The notes: generated by a model not told the origin, from the sequence alone. A stretch of DNA of 64,000 nucleotides from Epiperipatus broadwayi (GCA_028023455.1 JAQFVV010006215.1:9881950-9945949), one strand, 5' to 3'; counted from the first letter of the stretch, positions 1-11,529 are shown. Numbers and translations are program-made.

Positions 1-689
1 ATTGGATGGGATGATATGACAGTAAATAAGAAGGGATGAAATAAATATACCCAGATCTAGCGAGTTTCCATATAAAAGAGTCAATAGGGAAATAGAAACA
101 AAGCAGACAGCATAAACAAAATATTTTAGTACTGTTTGTTATATATTATGTAGTGAATTAATTCAGCAAGCAGCAAACTTAATAGTAGTAAGAAAGGTAG
201 TAGGGCAATGATATTAGAAAGGGTGCAGGTAGGGCCATGATATAGAGAGGAAAATAGCCAATAAGCCATTAGTAGAGTTTAAGAAGTATTCAAAAGAACA
301 GATAGACCACAATGAATCTAGCTCAAAAGGACGTAACCAATTAGATAATAAAGAACAAAGTAGATGTATTTAAGAGCGAATAGACTATAATCAAAACAGG
401 AGATATTATAAAATAGAAATAAACCAGCAGACTTCATAATAGTATGAGACCATGGATGAGACAAAGGAAACAGGCGTGGTGAAAATGGATGTTGAGAGTA
501 ACAACCACAAAGGTAAGTGTAGGAAAAGCTTGATTCATCTGGATTCCCTAAGTCCACATCTAGAGTGATGAAAATCTCCCATCAAATGATAGGGTTGGGA
601 GATTTCAGTTTCAAATACATTGAAGACCTGTTCAGACAGAATCAGGAAGAGACTAGCTAGAGAGATAAAAAAAAAGAAGCTAGGAGAAA
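1..689. other. no gene seen
   Basis: Purine-rich plus strand without a convincing coding frame. It may be decayed 5' sequence of the gag remnant that follows, but I see no LTR, terminal repeat or homology to the rest of the window. Confidence 0.4.
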
Positions 690-1860
690 GGAAAAGGAAG
701 TTAAGAGAAAGAATATTGAGAGTTTAGGAAATTAGTAATGCAAGAATTAGAAGAAGTCAGAGAGGAGTATAGAACCACCGAACATGGAACCAAAGAAGGA
801 TATATAAAGAATATAATGAAAATGAATAAACAGATAGCAAGGGCAAGCAGAAAAATAGAGCAAGTTAGCATAAGAGTTGAAGGGTTAGTTAAAAATATGG
901 ATACTCTAACAATAATGCACCAAAAGAAAGCCATTCACACCAAGGCTGAAGCAGAACAGCCAGAAGGGAAAATAGCCTTAAACTCGGATGAATTATTAAA
1001 GAAAGAAGAGAACAGAATGAAGAATATAGAACATGAGGGCCAGATAGAATCAGAAAGGAAATCCCTAACCCAGAAGATATATTGTGATGGCACCACCAAC
1101 GCAAGAAATAATGGTGGTGCAAGCCAGAATAGCACTACAGACCATGACCTGTCAGAACCCACATAAATAATAACAGAGTATGGAATTTGGGAAATAGCGC
1201 CAGTGAAAAAAAAATAGTATCAGATATAGGGATTTAAACCCATATGGCTAAGGTTATTGGCATAAAGATATTTGGAGGAGAAGTCAGAGAAAGCCCACAA
1301 GCTCATTTGGTGATCCTGAAAGATTTTTTTTTTACTTTTATAAAATGGGACCACATGAGCAAACCACAATTGCTAGCCACTACCTATAGGGGTATGCAAA
1401 AGATTTGTGGGGAATGCTGAGAGAAAAACCATACTTTTGAAACCTGTAGTACTACATTATTAAAATATTATTGGAGTGATGAATACCAAGTGAACACCAT
1501 CTGCCAGGAAAAATATGGATCATTCATCAAGGAAATGCACACACAATTTTCCTATGTCAGGTGACCCGGTTCAGGTCCCTTAGGAAATTTTCGGATGCCC
1601 ATATCATCAGTACCATACAGCGTAACATGCTGCTCCCAATCCAGCAGTTGATGGCTGGGAACAGATTAAAAGATGTAGAAGAGATGGCTGAGTTCCTGAT
1701 GACTTTAGATTTTAGCCTATGAGCAAAGGAACCACCAGATGACATGAAGATTGAAAACCCAAGGTTGCAGTCATTAACTGTTAGAAACTGATACCATCCA
1801 CCTGACCCAGGAATATATGCCATATGGATATAGTCAGTCAATAAAAAAATACAAAGAAAA
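690..1860 (+). pseudogene. decayed LTR-retrotransposon gag
   Basis: Remnant of a retrotransposon Gag (capsid) gene. The 5' part is an open frame (738-1166) rich in Glu, Lys and Gln, of coiled-coil character. Downstream the frame is broken by stops and frameshifts, but blocks remain readable: one around 1258-1325 has Phe-Gly-Gly-Glu followed by Pro-Gln-Ala-His-Leu, and one around 1580-1720 reads like HIISTIQRNM followed by EEMAEFL. These align by eye in order with the intact Gag at 59494-60546, which has FAGQMGEAPVEHL, then HIIRIVRHNM, then EEAAELL. The layout (charged coiled coil, then capsid-like helices) is also shared. No protease, reverse transcriptase or LTR was found next to it. I infer an old relative of the 57-62 kb element, no longer coding. 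Confidence 0.65.
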
Positions 1861-2039
1861 AGAACCTGAACTCAGAAGATCCAATACACGTAGTACTTCC
1901 CTGGCAAACTTACCTGAAGTAAAACCGTTAAAATAAAGAACTAGGAGGTACCAATAAACTTAGTTATGTAACTATTCATTAAATTGTAAAATATATATAA
2001 GTATCCACAAAGGTATAGATTAGAATATATTTGCTAGAG

Positions 2040-2364
2040 CATGGATCCCCAACCTTTTTGCACTTAAGAGCACATTCTATAATACTGGCCAAGTGGCGAG
2101 CACAATTTATTTTTTCAATGTAAATTTATAGTTGGATATTGTTAATAATATACATAATGTACAAAAAAATATTTATTTCAAAAATAAAGTATAGTATGCT
2201 CTACAATTTGATTACAATATAATACAATAATTTATAAGAAATTTTAAAATTTACCTTTATTTGTATTAGATAAATAATTTTTTATCGTATTCGGATAGCA
2301 GCAGGCACACTAAAATGATCTGCAGGCGCCATGGTGCCTGCGGGAATAGGGTTGGAGACCCCTG
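2040..2364. mobile_element. hAT-type MITE with TIRs and 8-bp TSD
   Basis: Non-autonomous DNA transposon of 325 bp. The left end CATGGATCCCCAACC and the reverse complement of the right end, CAGGGGTCTCCAACC, form 15-bp imperfect terminal inverted repeats. CA..TG ends with CCCCAACC are typical of hAT/Charlie-like elements. The 8-bp flanks are TGCTAGAG (2032-2039) and CACTAGAG (2365-2372), six of eight identical, matching the 8-bp duplication made by hAT transposases. The interior is AT-rich and non-coding apart from a GC-rich hairpin-like stretch near the right end. It needs a transposase supplied elsewhere. Confidence 0.8.
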
Positions 2365-2372
2365 CACTAGAG

Positions 2373-3751
2373 GGATAAATCACCTTACCAAACATGTGAT
2401 CCAGGTAAATATAAGTAAAATTTTGTTGCTTCATGTCCAAAATTTTTTTTGTGTATTATAATATTGCCATCAATGGAAATCCAACCTATTTTGGTGCACA
2501 CTGGTTGTGAGTTTTTTTTTTTGTTTCTTTTTATTCCGCAACTAAGGGAATATGAAACAGTAAGATTTGCTCTACAGATCTTAGTTTCACTTCCCTCATT
2601 CCTCACCTACCCTCATACCCAGTTTGAATCCCAATCTATTGTAATGTGCATATACTGCGCTAATGTGCCAAGGTCCAAATTTAATTGAGGTAGTAAACAT
2701 AGATATTTAAATTGTAATAAAATATAAATTAATAGACCAGCAGTAATAGTTTATAAATTGGCATTGTTAATATAAAAATATGTACACGTATATATATGCG
2801 AATGAAGGTTTAAAACAATTATGTCATGAGGCACACATATTACAGTATTATATTTAAAACTTATAAGCAAAGATAGTATTTTCATTTATTTAAATTTGAC
2901 AATTATAGTAAATCTATTAATTTAAAATAATAGTCTTATTTAAACCTTCAATGTTGAATTTAATATTGTAAATGATTTTATTTATTATTTAAAATATCAC
3001 ACCACAATTTATTTGCAAAAAGTAAATGAGGGTTGGAAGGCAAACAATAGATCTCATTAAGTCTTATTTTGCAGGAATGTACTAATGGTTTAAATATTTA
3101 AGCAGCAAAATAAAAACAACAGGTGTTCATCAAATATTTTAATCTAAATTAGTAAAAGTTTTATAACAATGTTAAATGTTATCTGATTATCTAAAAGTAA
3201 AATAACAAAAGTAAAAAGTCTCATCATATCCTGTTACTGGCTTTAGATATTCGGATAGATGACAAGGGCATTTACCTGTAGTAAGATTTCGGTAATGGGC
3301 TATTATGCTGCAGGATAAATGAGATTGGAATTCTATTATACGTTTCATTGGTATAAATAGATAAGATTTTTAAAATATATATATATATTTTTTTAGAGAA
3401 GTTTGAATACTAAGCGCGACATTTTAAATTTTGTAAAAACAAATTTTGAATTCAAGACGTTGCGAAAGGAAAATAAAGTGAAGGAGTAAAGGCTGGCAAA
3501 GTATTGTTTTCCTCCTCGGAAATGCCATCCTGCGGCCCTATACCACCTGAATGCCCTTCAAAGAATAACATTCATCAAACTGCTGCTGCTGCTAAGAAAA
3601 GAAAATGTTGCGCCAAAACCAAACAAAATGTGTTACTGAATATCCAAATAAATACTGCTGCCATTAGTACCAAACTAAAGACATTATAATAATTGAAACC
3701 CAAATATCCCGTGAAATGGACTCTTGCAAATCACTCATAGTCATCAAAGAT
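2373..3751. other. AT-rich, no supported gene
   Basis: No gene recognised. A 61-codon open stretch at 3504-3689 (+) contains an Ala run and a Lys-Lys-Arg-Lys cluster and has less biased base use than its flanks. It lacks a clear start or splice sites and matches nothing I know. Confidence 0.4.
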
Positions 3752-4097
3752 TATAAATGCATCCAGACTCTCCAATAAATTAACTGAGGTAATTAGTTAA
3801 CCCAAGAGCTCTTGAGAACTATGTATATACATCCTTCTAAGCTACAGCTATTCTACATTACGTGTCTATAAATTAAATCATATTCTACATTCCTAATGTT
3901 ATATCTATGGTGCACTTAATCTCTATATCTGTAATCTAACTATAAATGCATCCAGACTCTCCAATAAATCAACTGAGGTAATTCGTTAACTCAAGAGCTC
4001 TTGAGAACTATGTATACATGTATATAAATTAAATCATATTCTACATTCCTAATGTTATTTCCATGGTGCATTTAACCTCTATATCTGTAATCTAACT
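3752..4097. repeat. two-copy tandem duplication (about 190/157 bp)
   Basis: The segment starting ATAAATGCATCCAGACTC at 3752 recurs from 3941, in the same order through the blocks GAGCTCTTGAGAACTATG and AAATCATATTCTACATTCC to the end TCTGTAATCTAACT. The second copy lacks about 30 bp in the middle. Copies differ at scattered bases, so the duplication is not recent. Confidence 0.85.
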
Positions 4098-4162
4098 AGC
4101 GTGTCCTATCATCTATGTCACAATGCTACAAAAAGCTTTAATATTAGAATGTAGTATTTTTT

Positions 4163-4413
4163 CATAACCTTCAAATCTAATCAAAATTCAACTCACACTT
4201 ATTAATCATTTGTATAACTTATAAAAGTTGTAGAAAAGACCAAGAAGTAAGAATTGCATTTTGCATTCAGTTTGAAGATGAGACTAGTTTCATAACCTTC
4301 AAATCTAATCAAAATTCAACTCACATAATCGTTTGTATAACTTATAAAAGTTGTAGAAAAGACCAAGAAGTAAGAATTGCATTTTGTATTCAGTTTGAAG
4401 ATGAGACTAGTTT
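4163..4413. repeat. two-copy tandem duplication (128/123 bp)
   Basis: The segment beginning CATAACCTTCAAATCTAATC (4163) is repeated immediately at 4291. Both copies run through AAAGACCAAGAAGTAAG to the end AAGATGAGACTAGTTT. The second copy has a 5-7 bp deletion and a few substitutions. It lies directly downstream of another tandem duplication, so this 0.65-kb patch was duplicated twice independently. Confidence 0.9.
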
Positions 4414-6250
4414 ACTATGCTATAATTACTTTGGTTATACAATCAAATATTTTTTTAGTTTTTTTCCTATAACATCTTTTAATTTTTGGATGTGATCTAT
4501 TGTGCCATTATCATCATCATTTAGTTCTACAATTTTGTGGCAATTCAGAATGTTTGCAGATATTATCAAATAAAGTACTACATATTCCTGAATGGTACAA
4601 TGATCAAACTAATAAAAGTATTTGGATGTTTTGTAAACGCTATTAGAAAAATAAAAAAGGATGTGGCTATGCATTATTATGCTGAATTCGCATGTCCAAA
4701 AGTTAAATATTATCAGAGATAGCTCTTTATCTTAACTGATGATACAATCATATAAAAATTAATGATAGAGAAAAACACTAAAGAAAAAATCTGAAGTAAC
4801 TCTGTAAATACATCATCATTACAAACAAATATCAACAAAAAAATGCAAAAATTTTCATATAATATTAAACTTATGATAAAAAGATAAAACAACTGGAAAG
4901 TAAGCAAAATTTAATTTTTAAATTACATTATAATAACCTAAATTTTAACAAACCCAAAACATATGACATATGAGATAAAATGTTAACTTTAAAAATATAT
5001 CGAAGAAAAATTTTGAAAAGATTAAATATAATCTAAATATAACTGTGAACAAAAATTATATTTTTGTTGATGGAATTAATAAAAAAAATGAGTTCTGCAG
5101 AGAAGAAATTCCAGAAATGTTATCTAACAAAATAGAAAATACAATTTCATATATATATAATCACTTTAATTTCACTAATTTTATGTCTTATTTTATACCA
5201 CCACTTCTTTTCAGATATATATTTTAAAAAATAATATTTCCAGTAATTGGAATAATGCATATATACATTAACAAAAAAATGGTATAGATAATTTAAGATG
5301 TGATGAATGTATTAATTTATTATGTTCTTTATAAAGTTTCATTAAAGTATCAGGCACACAATAGATTCAAGCCCTGATTTACATTGGTCAGTGAAAGTTG
5401 GTGTATTTATAGAAATGCACTCTAAACTTAAGTGATTCGTTTAAGTTTTTTAAACTCTTACTGACGTGTGAGTGCACGGAGATTTATAATATTTAAAATA
5501 ATAGCGCATTATCAGAGTTAGACTTCCGATCTAATAATTTCAACTAAAAGAGCAAGTAGAATTTAGAAATAGACTTTTATTGTATGAATCATTTGCAGAG
5601 CGAATAATTTTAAAATGTAATTAATATTACTCTTTTATTGTGTTAGATGCCAGTGATAATGAAAAAAATTTTTTGATTTTATACATATATCAATTGTAAT
5701 TATTATTTTAAAAATCTTAGGAAACGAGATATGGAAATTAATAAAACTTAGAAATATGCTTTATATGGCCCCCCTCCCCCAAAGGATACATTAAAACAAT
5801 TCAATAAGCCTAAAATTATTTTGTGTAACTATAGAAGTTTTTAAAATAAAATGAGAAAAATTTGGTTTTAGAATAAATGAATATTATCAGAGTATTCTTA
5901 GACTTAGTGATGATCTTATTATTTTTGCTATAAAATCTATTATTGTTATTAATATCTGTATGGTAAATTTAACTAAATATTTGAGACAAGGTTGAAAATA
6001 AATTTTTACAAAATTATATTAATATTCAATAGATTAATATTCCTTGAGAATATTGCAACAAATGGGAAAAAACTGAAGAAGTAAACAATTGTTCATTTAA
6101 GCCAGTTAGTATAAGCTAAAGCAAATATTTAAAAAAATAAATATAATTTAATGGCATGAAGTATGTATAATAACTGTTTGCAATATTCCCGTTAATTTAT
6201 ACAAACAATGCTACCAGCAATCAACATTCTATTTCAGAATTTTAATAAAA
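4414..6250. other. AT-rich, no gene seen
   Basis: Very AT-rich DNA with only short chance frames. No splice-bordered exon, RNA gene or terminal repeat recognised. Confidence 0.4.
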
Positions 6251-6445
6251 GAATATGACTGAGCAAATTTCTCTTATATCAAAGCCTATAAAACATATCA
6301 ACAAAATATCAATAGAAACAACAATTCGGCAATAAAGTAAATATTTAGTGAACTGTATATATGAAATGGCTGCAGAAAGGAATTTGCTGTTAACTGAGAT
6401 CTTAAAGGAACTTAGAGCAGGACAAATTCCCAATGTCCACTCCAT
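6250..6445 (-). repeat. dispersed repeat fragment, partner at 18.7 kb
   Basis: The minus-strand reading of this stretch resembles the plus strand at 18590-18775. Both give a peptide with the pattern Ile-Asp, two or three residues, Leu, Cys, Ile, Phe-Asp, Arg, Ile, Cys-Ser-Val (compare IDILLICFIGFDIREICSV with IDTFLMCLIDFDTRGILCS). Many nucleotide differences are at third codon positions, which suggests descent from a coding element rather than simple-sequence similarity. I do not recognise the parent element. Confidence 0.45.
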
Positions 6446-7179
6446 ATGTTCTTGTGGTTGCAGCTGTTATTATTATATGATTATTCATATAGTACATGAA
6501 CATGAATGGGCTACTTACCAACCTGCATCAACTGGTATGGTGAGTTTATTGCCTTTTTCTTTCTGAGTTTAAGATTAAAAAAAACACCGTGATCCTTCTC
6601 TTCAGTAGTCTGATAGCTTTTAATTGAAATATCAGTTAAGTTTTCTAGAAGGCAAAATGAATGTGTGTAAATGATTTTTTTTTTTAAATAGATATTTACA
6701 ATCATAATAAACAAAACTAAATTATGACCCTTATTCCCAGAAGGCTATAAAATTACCAGCCTAGGCAGCAATTGACAGCTGAAGATAGACAGTGCTAAGA
6801 ACTCCCTGATTGTGGATCCAGACTGCCATTTAATGACTTTTTATTTAGGTACTTATAACTGCAATCACTATCATGTGAAAGAAGACTGCAAGAATTGGAA
6901 AACAAAATTGTCAAATATTAAATGGTACAATTGGATTTTGTTAAGTTAGATAAAAAAAAAAAAAGTGAAGCGATGATTTAAAAATGGACATGGACTATAT
7001 TACAAAGGCACAAATATTGGAAGAACGAGTAGGATTCACTATAAATAAAAAATGGAAGAACAATATTATGGAGATTGATAGGTATATTTAAACACATACA
7101 CACACACTGACTTATTTATTATAAATCCCTACGTTTTTCTCCAGAATCCTATAAATAATCTTTTAAATACACAATTGAT

Positions 7180-7720
7180 CATCTTTTACGATGGCTTTCA
7201 TTTTCTGGCAGTTTAATTAGAGAATCTAATTTCTTTTCTGCAACTTGAGAATTATCCCTTGTTTATTGGTTTCATTAACTACTGTACTTTGACAGATTGT
7301 GTTACTTCTGTCAGGCAGTCCAACTTCATTTAGTAGCATGCAATCTGATGTTTCTTTACTTTTGACTGATTTGGCATCCATCCAGTTTTTCTGGATGTAA
7401 TTAATATGATGGCGAAAATAAATTCCGCAAGCAGTTTGAATCTCAACAATCTAGTTCAAAAACATATTTGACATTTTTCCATCAATCCATAATTTGCGGA
7501 GATTATGTTAAACTCAGAATCGATCTCCAATGTTGTAAATTTTTTTTTCTTTTTAAATTCTTGCACTTTTTTTTCAGGTACAAGTATAGACAATTTTCTC
7601 CCCATAAGCATCTTTGCAGTTAATTTATCCATAACTGTGGATGAAGTAATGTGTTGATATAGCATTGCAAAATTTATTGTTTCTTGCATATTATTACAAT
7701 TTATTTTATTTAAAGTTTGT
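7180..7720 (-). pseudogene. gypsy pol C-terminal region
   Basis: Continuation of the integrase reading frame. Around 7456-7779 the minus strand reads through a block with LMGRKL followed by a basic stretch (residues EFKKKKKF), the usual position just after the integrase core in gypsy Pol. The region down to about 7180 still shows a His-Ile-Asn-Tyr / Asp-Ala-Lys pattern like the C-terminal tail that follows the integrase chromodomain-like region, broken by stops. Confidence 0.6.
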
Positions 7721-8190
7721 TTTAACCATTGGACCAATAATTCCATTTGATTGAGGATGATACATGATTTATAACCCAATCAACTAAAAATGCTTCAAAT
7801 TCTGCAGATGTAAATCCTATGTCATTATCTGAGACTAGAGTTTCTGGTGAACCATGGCATGAAAAAATTTCTTTTAAGATTCGTATAGTTTTAGCCAAAT
7901 TAATATTTTTTACTAGTTTATATTCTACCCACTTTGAACTAGTATTTACTAACACTATAAAAATATGGCCCTTAAAAGAATCTGCATGGTCTATATGCAC
8001 TGTGCTCCATGGTTTATCAGTGTTTGACCATGGATATTTTTTGAGAGGCACATTTGGTGTGGATTGACATGGTTCGCACTTTTTAATATATGTCTCAATT
8101 TCTGCATTTATTCAAGGCCACCATACATAGCTGTGAGTGAGAGCTTTAGCCCTAATTTTGCCTGGGTGACTATTGTGAAGTGTTTCCAAA
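7456..8190 (-). pseudogene. gypsy integrase (zinc finger and catalytic core)
   Basis: Integrase inserts retrotransposon cDNA into the host genome. The minus strand at about 8190-8080 shows the N-terminal zinc-binding domain: His-Asn-Ser-His-Pro-Gly, then YVWWP followed by a stop, then Cys-Glu-Pro-Cys. The catalytic core follows at 8051-7722. It has WSTVHIDHA (first acidic residue in the HID block) and then SPETLVSDNDIGFTSAEF (second Asp within SDN). The third catalytic Glu region lies after a frameshift between 7779 and 7722. There is at least one stop and one frameshift, so no functional protein is made. Confidence 0.85.
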
Positions 8191-8735
8191 ACTTTGGCAT
8201 CTCCCTATGAAAGAACCAGTATTTTATCACAGATTATTATACAGTCCTTGTTAGTTGACAACTGAGTCCGTACGTTCCACAAGAACTCATATAGATTTCT
8301 GGGTCACTTACTGGGTCATTCATCCTTAATCCAACTTGTGATTGGTAGCTCACATTAGCTTTAGTCTATTTTGCAATAGTTTTACTATTTATTACTTCTG
8401 GTTTCCACTGGCCCACATAATTCATAGGAACATCATAATCAGCTTTTTCTATTATATCTGGCACGAAAGACAATGCATCAGCATGTTTTATTTGATAACC
8501 TTTATTAAAAATGAGGCTGGTAATCATAAGCTGATAAAAAATTATACTAGTGAACCATTCCAGTACTTACATGATCTGGTGCTGCCTGTTTACATTGAAA
8601 AATTCCTAATAAATATTAGTAATTAATTATTTTAAAACGTCTACCATATAAATAAATACTGACAGTACTTTTTAACTCCTGTTATGATCGCTAATGCTTC
8701 TTTGTCCAATTGGCTATAAGTTATTTCTGCCTTTG
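8191..8735 (-). pseudogene. RNase H / integrase connection, heavily decayed
   Basis: This lies between the readable RNase H and integrase blocks of the gypsy pol gene and should encode the rest of RNase H and the linker. Many stops; only scattered residues are readable. Assigned by position. Confidence 0.5.
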
Positions 8736-8980
8736 TCATTGTTCAGGAAATGAAAGTAATCCAGTGCTCTCTATCTTCTGAGGGATGACATAGTACCACT
8801 CAAATATACAATCCAACACATCTGTTGTCAAGTTTATGTCTAAATTATTATCAAAATGCACTAAAAATTTGCTAGTTGTTAATGCTAACTTTATTTTATT
8901 AAAAGTGCTCTCTTGTGATTTTTTCCAAATCCAACATCCAAAGTAAATCATATAATGGAGTAGCAACATGAGCTTTACCT
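8736..8980 (-). pseudogene. gypsy RNase H N-terminal block
   Basis: The minus strand reads STFNKIKLALTTSKFLVHFD followed by a Thr-Thr-Asp stretch (residues LTTDVLD). This is the classic join of the RT connection to RNase H in Ty3/gypsy Pol, where the Asp of the 'ATDAS' block is the first catalytic residue of RNase H. Here the block is altered after the Asp. The frame is open for 77 codons but lacks the rest of the domain and is flanked by stops. Confidence 0.8.
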
Positions 8981-8984
8981 TTTA

Positions 8985-9990
8985 AAAAAGTTTCAAAAAA
9001 ATGTAATATTCCTAGGCATTGTTTGGCTTCCAAGTGCTTTAACTTTCTCCGGGTAAGATTTTATTCCTGATTTTGTAACAATGTGATCAAGAAATTTTAA
9101 TTTTTTTTTGTATTCCAAATGCATTTCATGAGTTCAATTTAGCTCCAAAACTTGAGAGAAACTTACATACATTATTAACTTTATTTTTTAATGATTCCTC
9201 TAAATTAGTCATGATTAGGATATCATCAAAATATGGCTTGTTCCTTTTATTCCTCATAACAGTGCATCTATTTTCACCTGGTAAATGTTCGGAGCTATTG
9301 TAATTCCAAAAGAAAGATTGTTATATTTAACCAAGCAAATATGAATTTGTAATCATAAGCAAGTTTGCAGTTTCTTAGGGACAGCGTTCAAGTCTAGCTT
9401 TAAATTGATAAAAAATCAAGTCAGATGACCTAATTTTAATAAAGCTCCTATTTACAAATGTTATATATAGAGTAAGTTAAAAACAAACTCTTATGAAGCT
9501 TCAAAATACCCTCAACCTCAGTCCGCGGTTTCTGCCTCTAGCGTCACTGATGACGCTAGAGGCAGAAACCGCGGACTGAGGTTGAGGGTATTTTGAAGCT
9601 TCATAAGAGTTTGTTTTTAACTTACTCTATATATAAGTCTAGCTTTGAAAAAAATTTTACCCCGTCTAAATTAGTTAGCATTTATCTTACATTTGGGACA
9701 GAGCATAGGATTTTATCTATGCCTTTATTTATAGTTATTCTATAGTCTCCACAAATACGAATTTATCCATTGGGCTTTGACGTAATAACTATAGAAGTAG
9801 CCTATTCTGAATTTTATATAGGCATCAATACTCCCTTCTTTACTAAATTATCTACAGCTTCTTCAACTTTTGCTTTTTACATGAATGCTATTTTTTGCGA
9901 CTTACAATGAACAGGTCTTAAGCTTTCCTGAAGCCCTATGTCAACAGGAGCAGTATTGATTATTCCCTGCTCATGTCCAAATAATTAGAA
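8985..9990 (-). pseudogene. gypsy reverse transcriptase
   Basis: Decayed reverse transcriptase. Near 9400-9360 the minus strand reads SKLDLNAV, the RT motif A block in which the Asp is catalytic. About 9300-9330 reads LSFGITIAP, the motif B block (LPFGxxxAP). The stretch at 9205-9240 encodes part of the motif C neighbourhood. The SKLDL block occurs twice, at about 9400 and about 9646, because a foldback element inserted here and duplicated its target. Several stops and frameshifts. Confidence 0.8.
9390..9646. mobile_element. foldback insertion: perfect 86-bp inverted repeats, 12-bp TSD
   Basis: Bases 9461-9546 and 9551-9636 are exact reverse complements around a 4-base loop (CTGA). The 12-bp sequence AAGTCTAGCTTT occurs at 9390-9401 and again at 9635-9646. 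The host reverse-transcriptase frame is complete if one copy plus the intervening 233 bp is removed, so this is a true target-site duplication. The insert is 59 bp of AT-rich DNA followed by the palindrome. The palindrome interior is GC-rich (CCGCGG, GAGGCAGAAACC), unlike its surroundings. A 12-bp duplication is unusual for MITEs (2-10 bp) and points to endonuclease-primed reverse transcription. No ORF. Confidence 0.85.
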
Positions 9991-10026
9991 AATTTTATTT
10001 GCATTTGACTCTCAATATTAATTCTG

Positions 10027-10717
10027 TTATCAGATGAAAGTAGGAAAGTTGGACTAAAGATAAATATTAAAAAGACTAAAGTAATGTTTAATCGATTTGC
10101 TCAAAATATGAAAATAAAGATTGATTATGATGAATTAGAAGAAGTTAACAGTTACAAATACCTCGGTCAGATTATTAATACAGTTGGAAACATAATGGAG
10201 GAAATTAATCATAGAATTAAACTTGGTTGGAGTGCTTTTGGTAGAAATAACTTGATACTAAAAGGAAATATGCCTATGTGTTTGAAAAGAAAGGTTTTTA
10301 ACAAATGTGTTTTACCAGTTCTTACTTATGGATCTGAGACTTGGAAACTTAATAGAAGAGCAATACAGAGACTTCAGACCACTCAAAAAAGTATGGAGAG
10401 ATGTATGTTGGGAGTAACAAGAAGAGATCGAAAACGCAATGTATGGATATGAGAACAAACAGGTGTTATGAAGTGGAGTTGGGCTGGACATATTGCCAGA
10501 AAAGATGTTAAAGATGGACAATTGAAATTTTAAACTGGATTCCAAAAGATTGTATAAGACCTAGAAAGAGACCACATGTGCGATGGATGTATGAAATAAG
10601 AAAGTGTGCAGGGGTGATATGGAGAAGAGAAGCTAAAGATCGGAGAAGATGGATTAAACTTGGAGAGACCTTCATCCTGCAGTGGATTGATAATGGTTGA
10701 TGATGATGATGATGATG
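10027..10717 (+). mobile_element. 5'-truncated RTE-type LINE
   Basis: The 3' end of an RTE-clade non-LTR retrotransposon. The translated plus strand matches the C-terminal part of the RTE endonuclease-reverse transcriptase: NSYKYLGQIIN, GWSAFGR, CLKRKVFNKCVLPVLTYGSE, then a Met-Glu-Arg-Cys-Met-Leu-Gly-Val-Thr-Arg-Arg-Asp-Arg stretch and WAGHIARKD. The frame is open at 10084-10452 and then broken by stops. The tail is a run of TGATGA trinucleotides (10697-10719), typical of RTE 3' ends. ATTAATTCTG flanks it at 10017-10026 and 10718-10727, a target-site duplication. It sits inside the gypsy element and is younger than it. The catalytic YADD block lies upstream of the truncation and is absent. 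Confidence 0.9.
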
Positions 10718-10734
10718 ATTAATTCTGCTAATCA

Positions 10735-10846
10735 TGCAAATCTTTATACTTAGAGGAATAAACCATTCTCTATCTAATATAGCTTTAGATTTCCTTCTAC
10801 AACAAATAAGTTTAACTTTTTCTGTCTCTTTATTTACTTCAACCAT
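10735..10846 (-). pseudogene. gypsy protease-to-RT linker
   Basis: The minus strand reads Val-Glu-Val-Asn-Lys-Glu, then a stretch ending ILDREWFIPL. This matches the segment between the aspartic protease and reverse transcriptase of gypsy Pol, where families show 'LLGRDWL'. The frame continues on the far side of the RTE insertion at about 10010. No protease active-site DTG is recognisable here. Confidence 0.65.
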
Positions 10847-10984
10847 TACTTAAATTACACTGATAATGACAATGATATTTCCATTTGCATCATTAGCTTG
10901 TTTATTTTAGCCAATTTAGGACATTCTTTCATTTCTTTGCTTATTCAAGCCCAATCCCTCTGGGATGTTGAGGATATTCCAGCC

Positions 10985-11215
10985 CACTATCTATTTCCAT
11001 TGCTAAGAATTTGTTGCTTATTCACAGAAACAACATTATTTTCTGGAAAATTATTCGTGTTAACCATATTTATTTCATAATTTTGCTCAGATTGTCTAGC
11101 TTTATTCTCAGAACTTTTTTTACTTGTTTTAGTAAAGCAGATTTTAGGTAAATAATCTACTTTACTACACTTTCTGCATTTCACATTTTTATAATAGCAA
11201 TCTCGAGCTATGTGC
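10985..11215 (-). pseudogene. gypsy Gag nucleocapsid zinc knuckle
   Basis: The minus strand at 11215-11110 reads His-Ile-Ala-Arg-Asp-Cys, then CRKC, then a following Cys (Lys-Ile-Cys). This is the paired CCHC-type nucleocapsid arrangement of gypsy Gag, which binds the element RNA. In the second knuckle the usual Gly-His has become Val-Asp. It sits between capsid (11.53-11.75) and pol. Confidence 0.7.
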
Positions 11216-11529
11216 TCTGGTTTTCCAACAACAGTAGTATTCTATTTTAATCTTTTGTTGATGTTCAAGTTTATTTGCTTTTAAAATTGTTATTTGTTTT
11301 GGATCTTCCATATTAGATTGGTAAAACTCTTTCACCTGATTTAAAATCAACTCACGAGTTTGATGACATCCACTAAGACAGGTCAGAAATGGCTAATAAT
11401 TGCTGAAGCAGTTGTTCATCTATCATATCCCACAAAAACTGTTCTAACACGGCTTCCCTAAATAATCTTCAGATGCACATTTTTTGCCAATTCTCTTAAA
11501 GCATCATAATCTCAACACCCCCCAACTTG

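Noticed and set aside
738-1162. Minus-strand frames of 75-77 codons opposite the gag coiled coil
   Set aside because: Shadow frames; the plus-strand reading has homology to the intact Gag.
10699-10722. TGATGA run as an independent microsatellite
   Set aside because: It is the normal 3' tail of the RTE element and is flanked by that element's target duplication.
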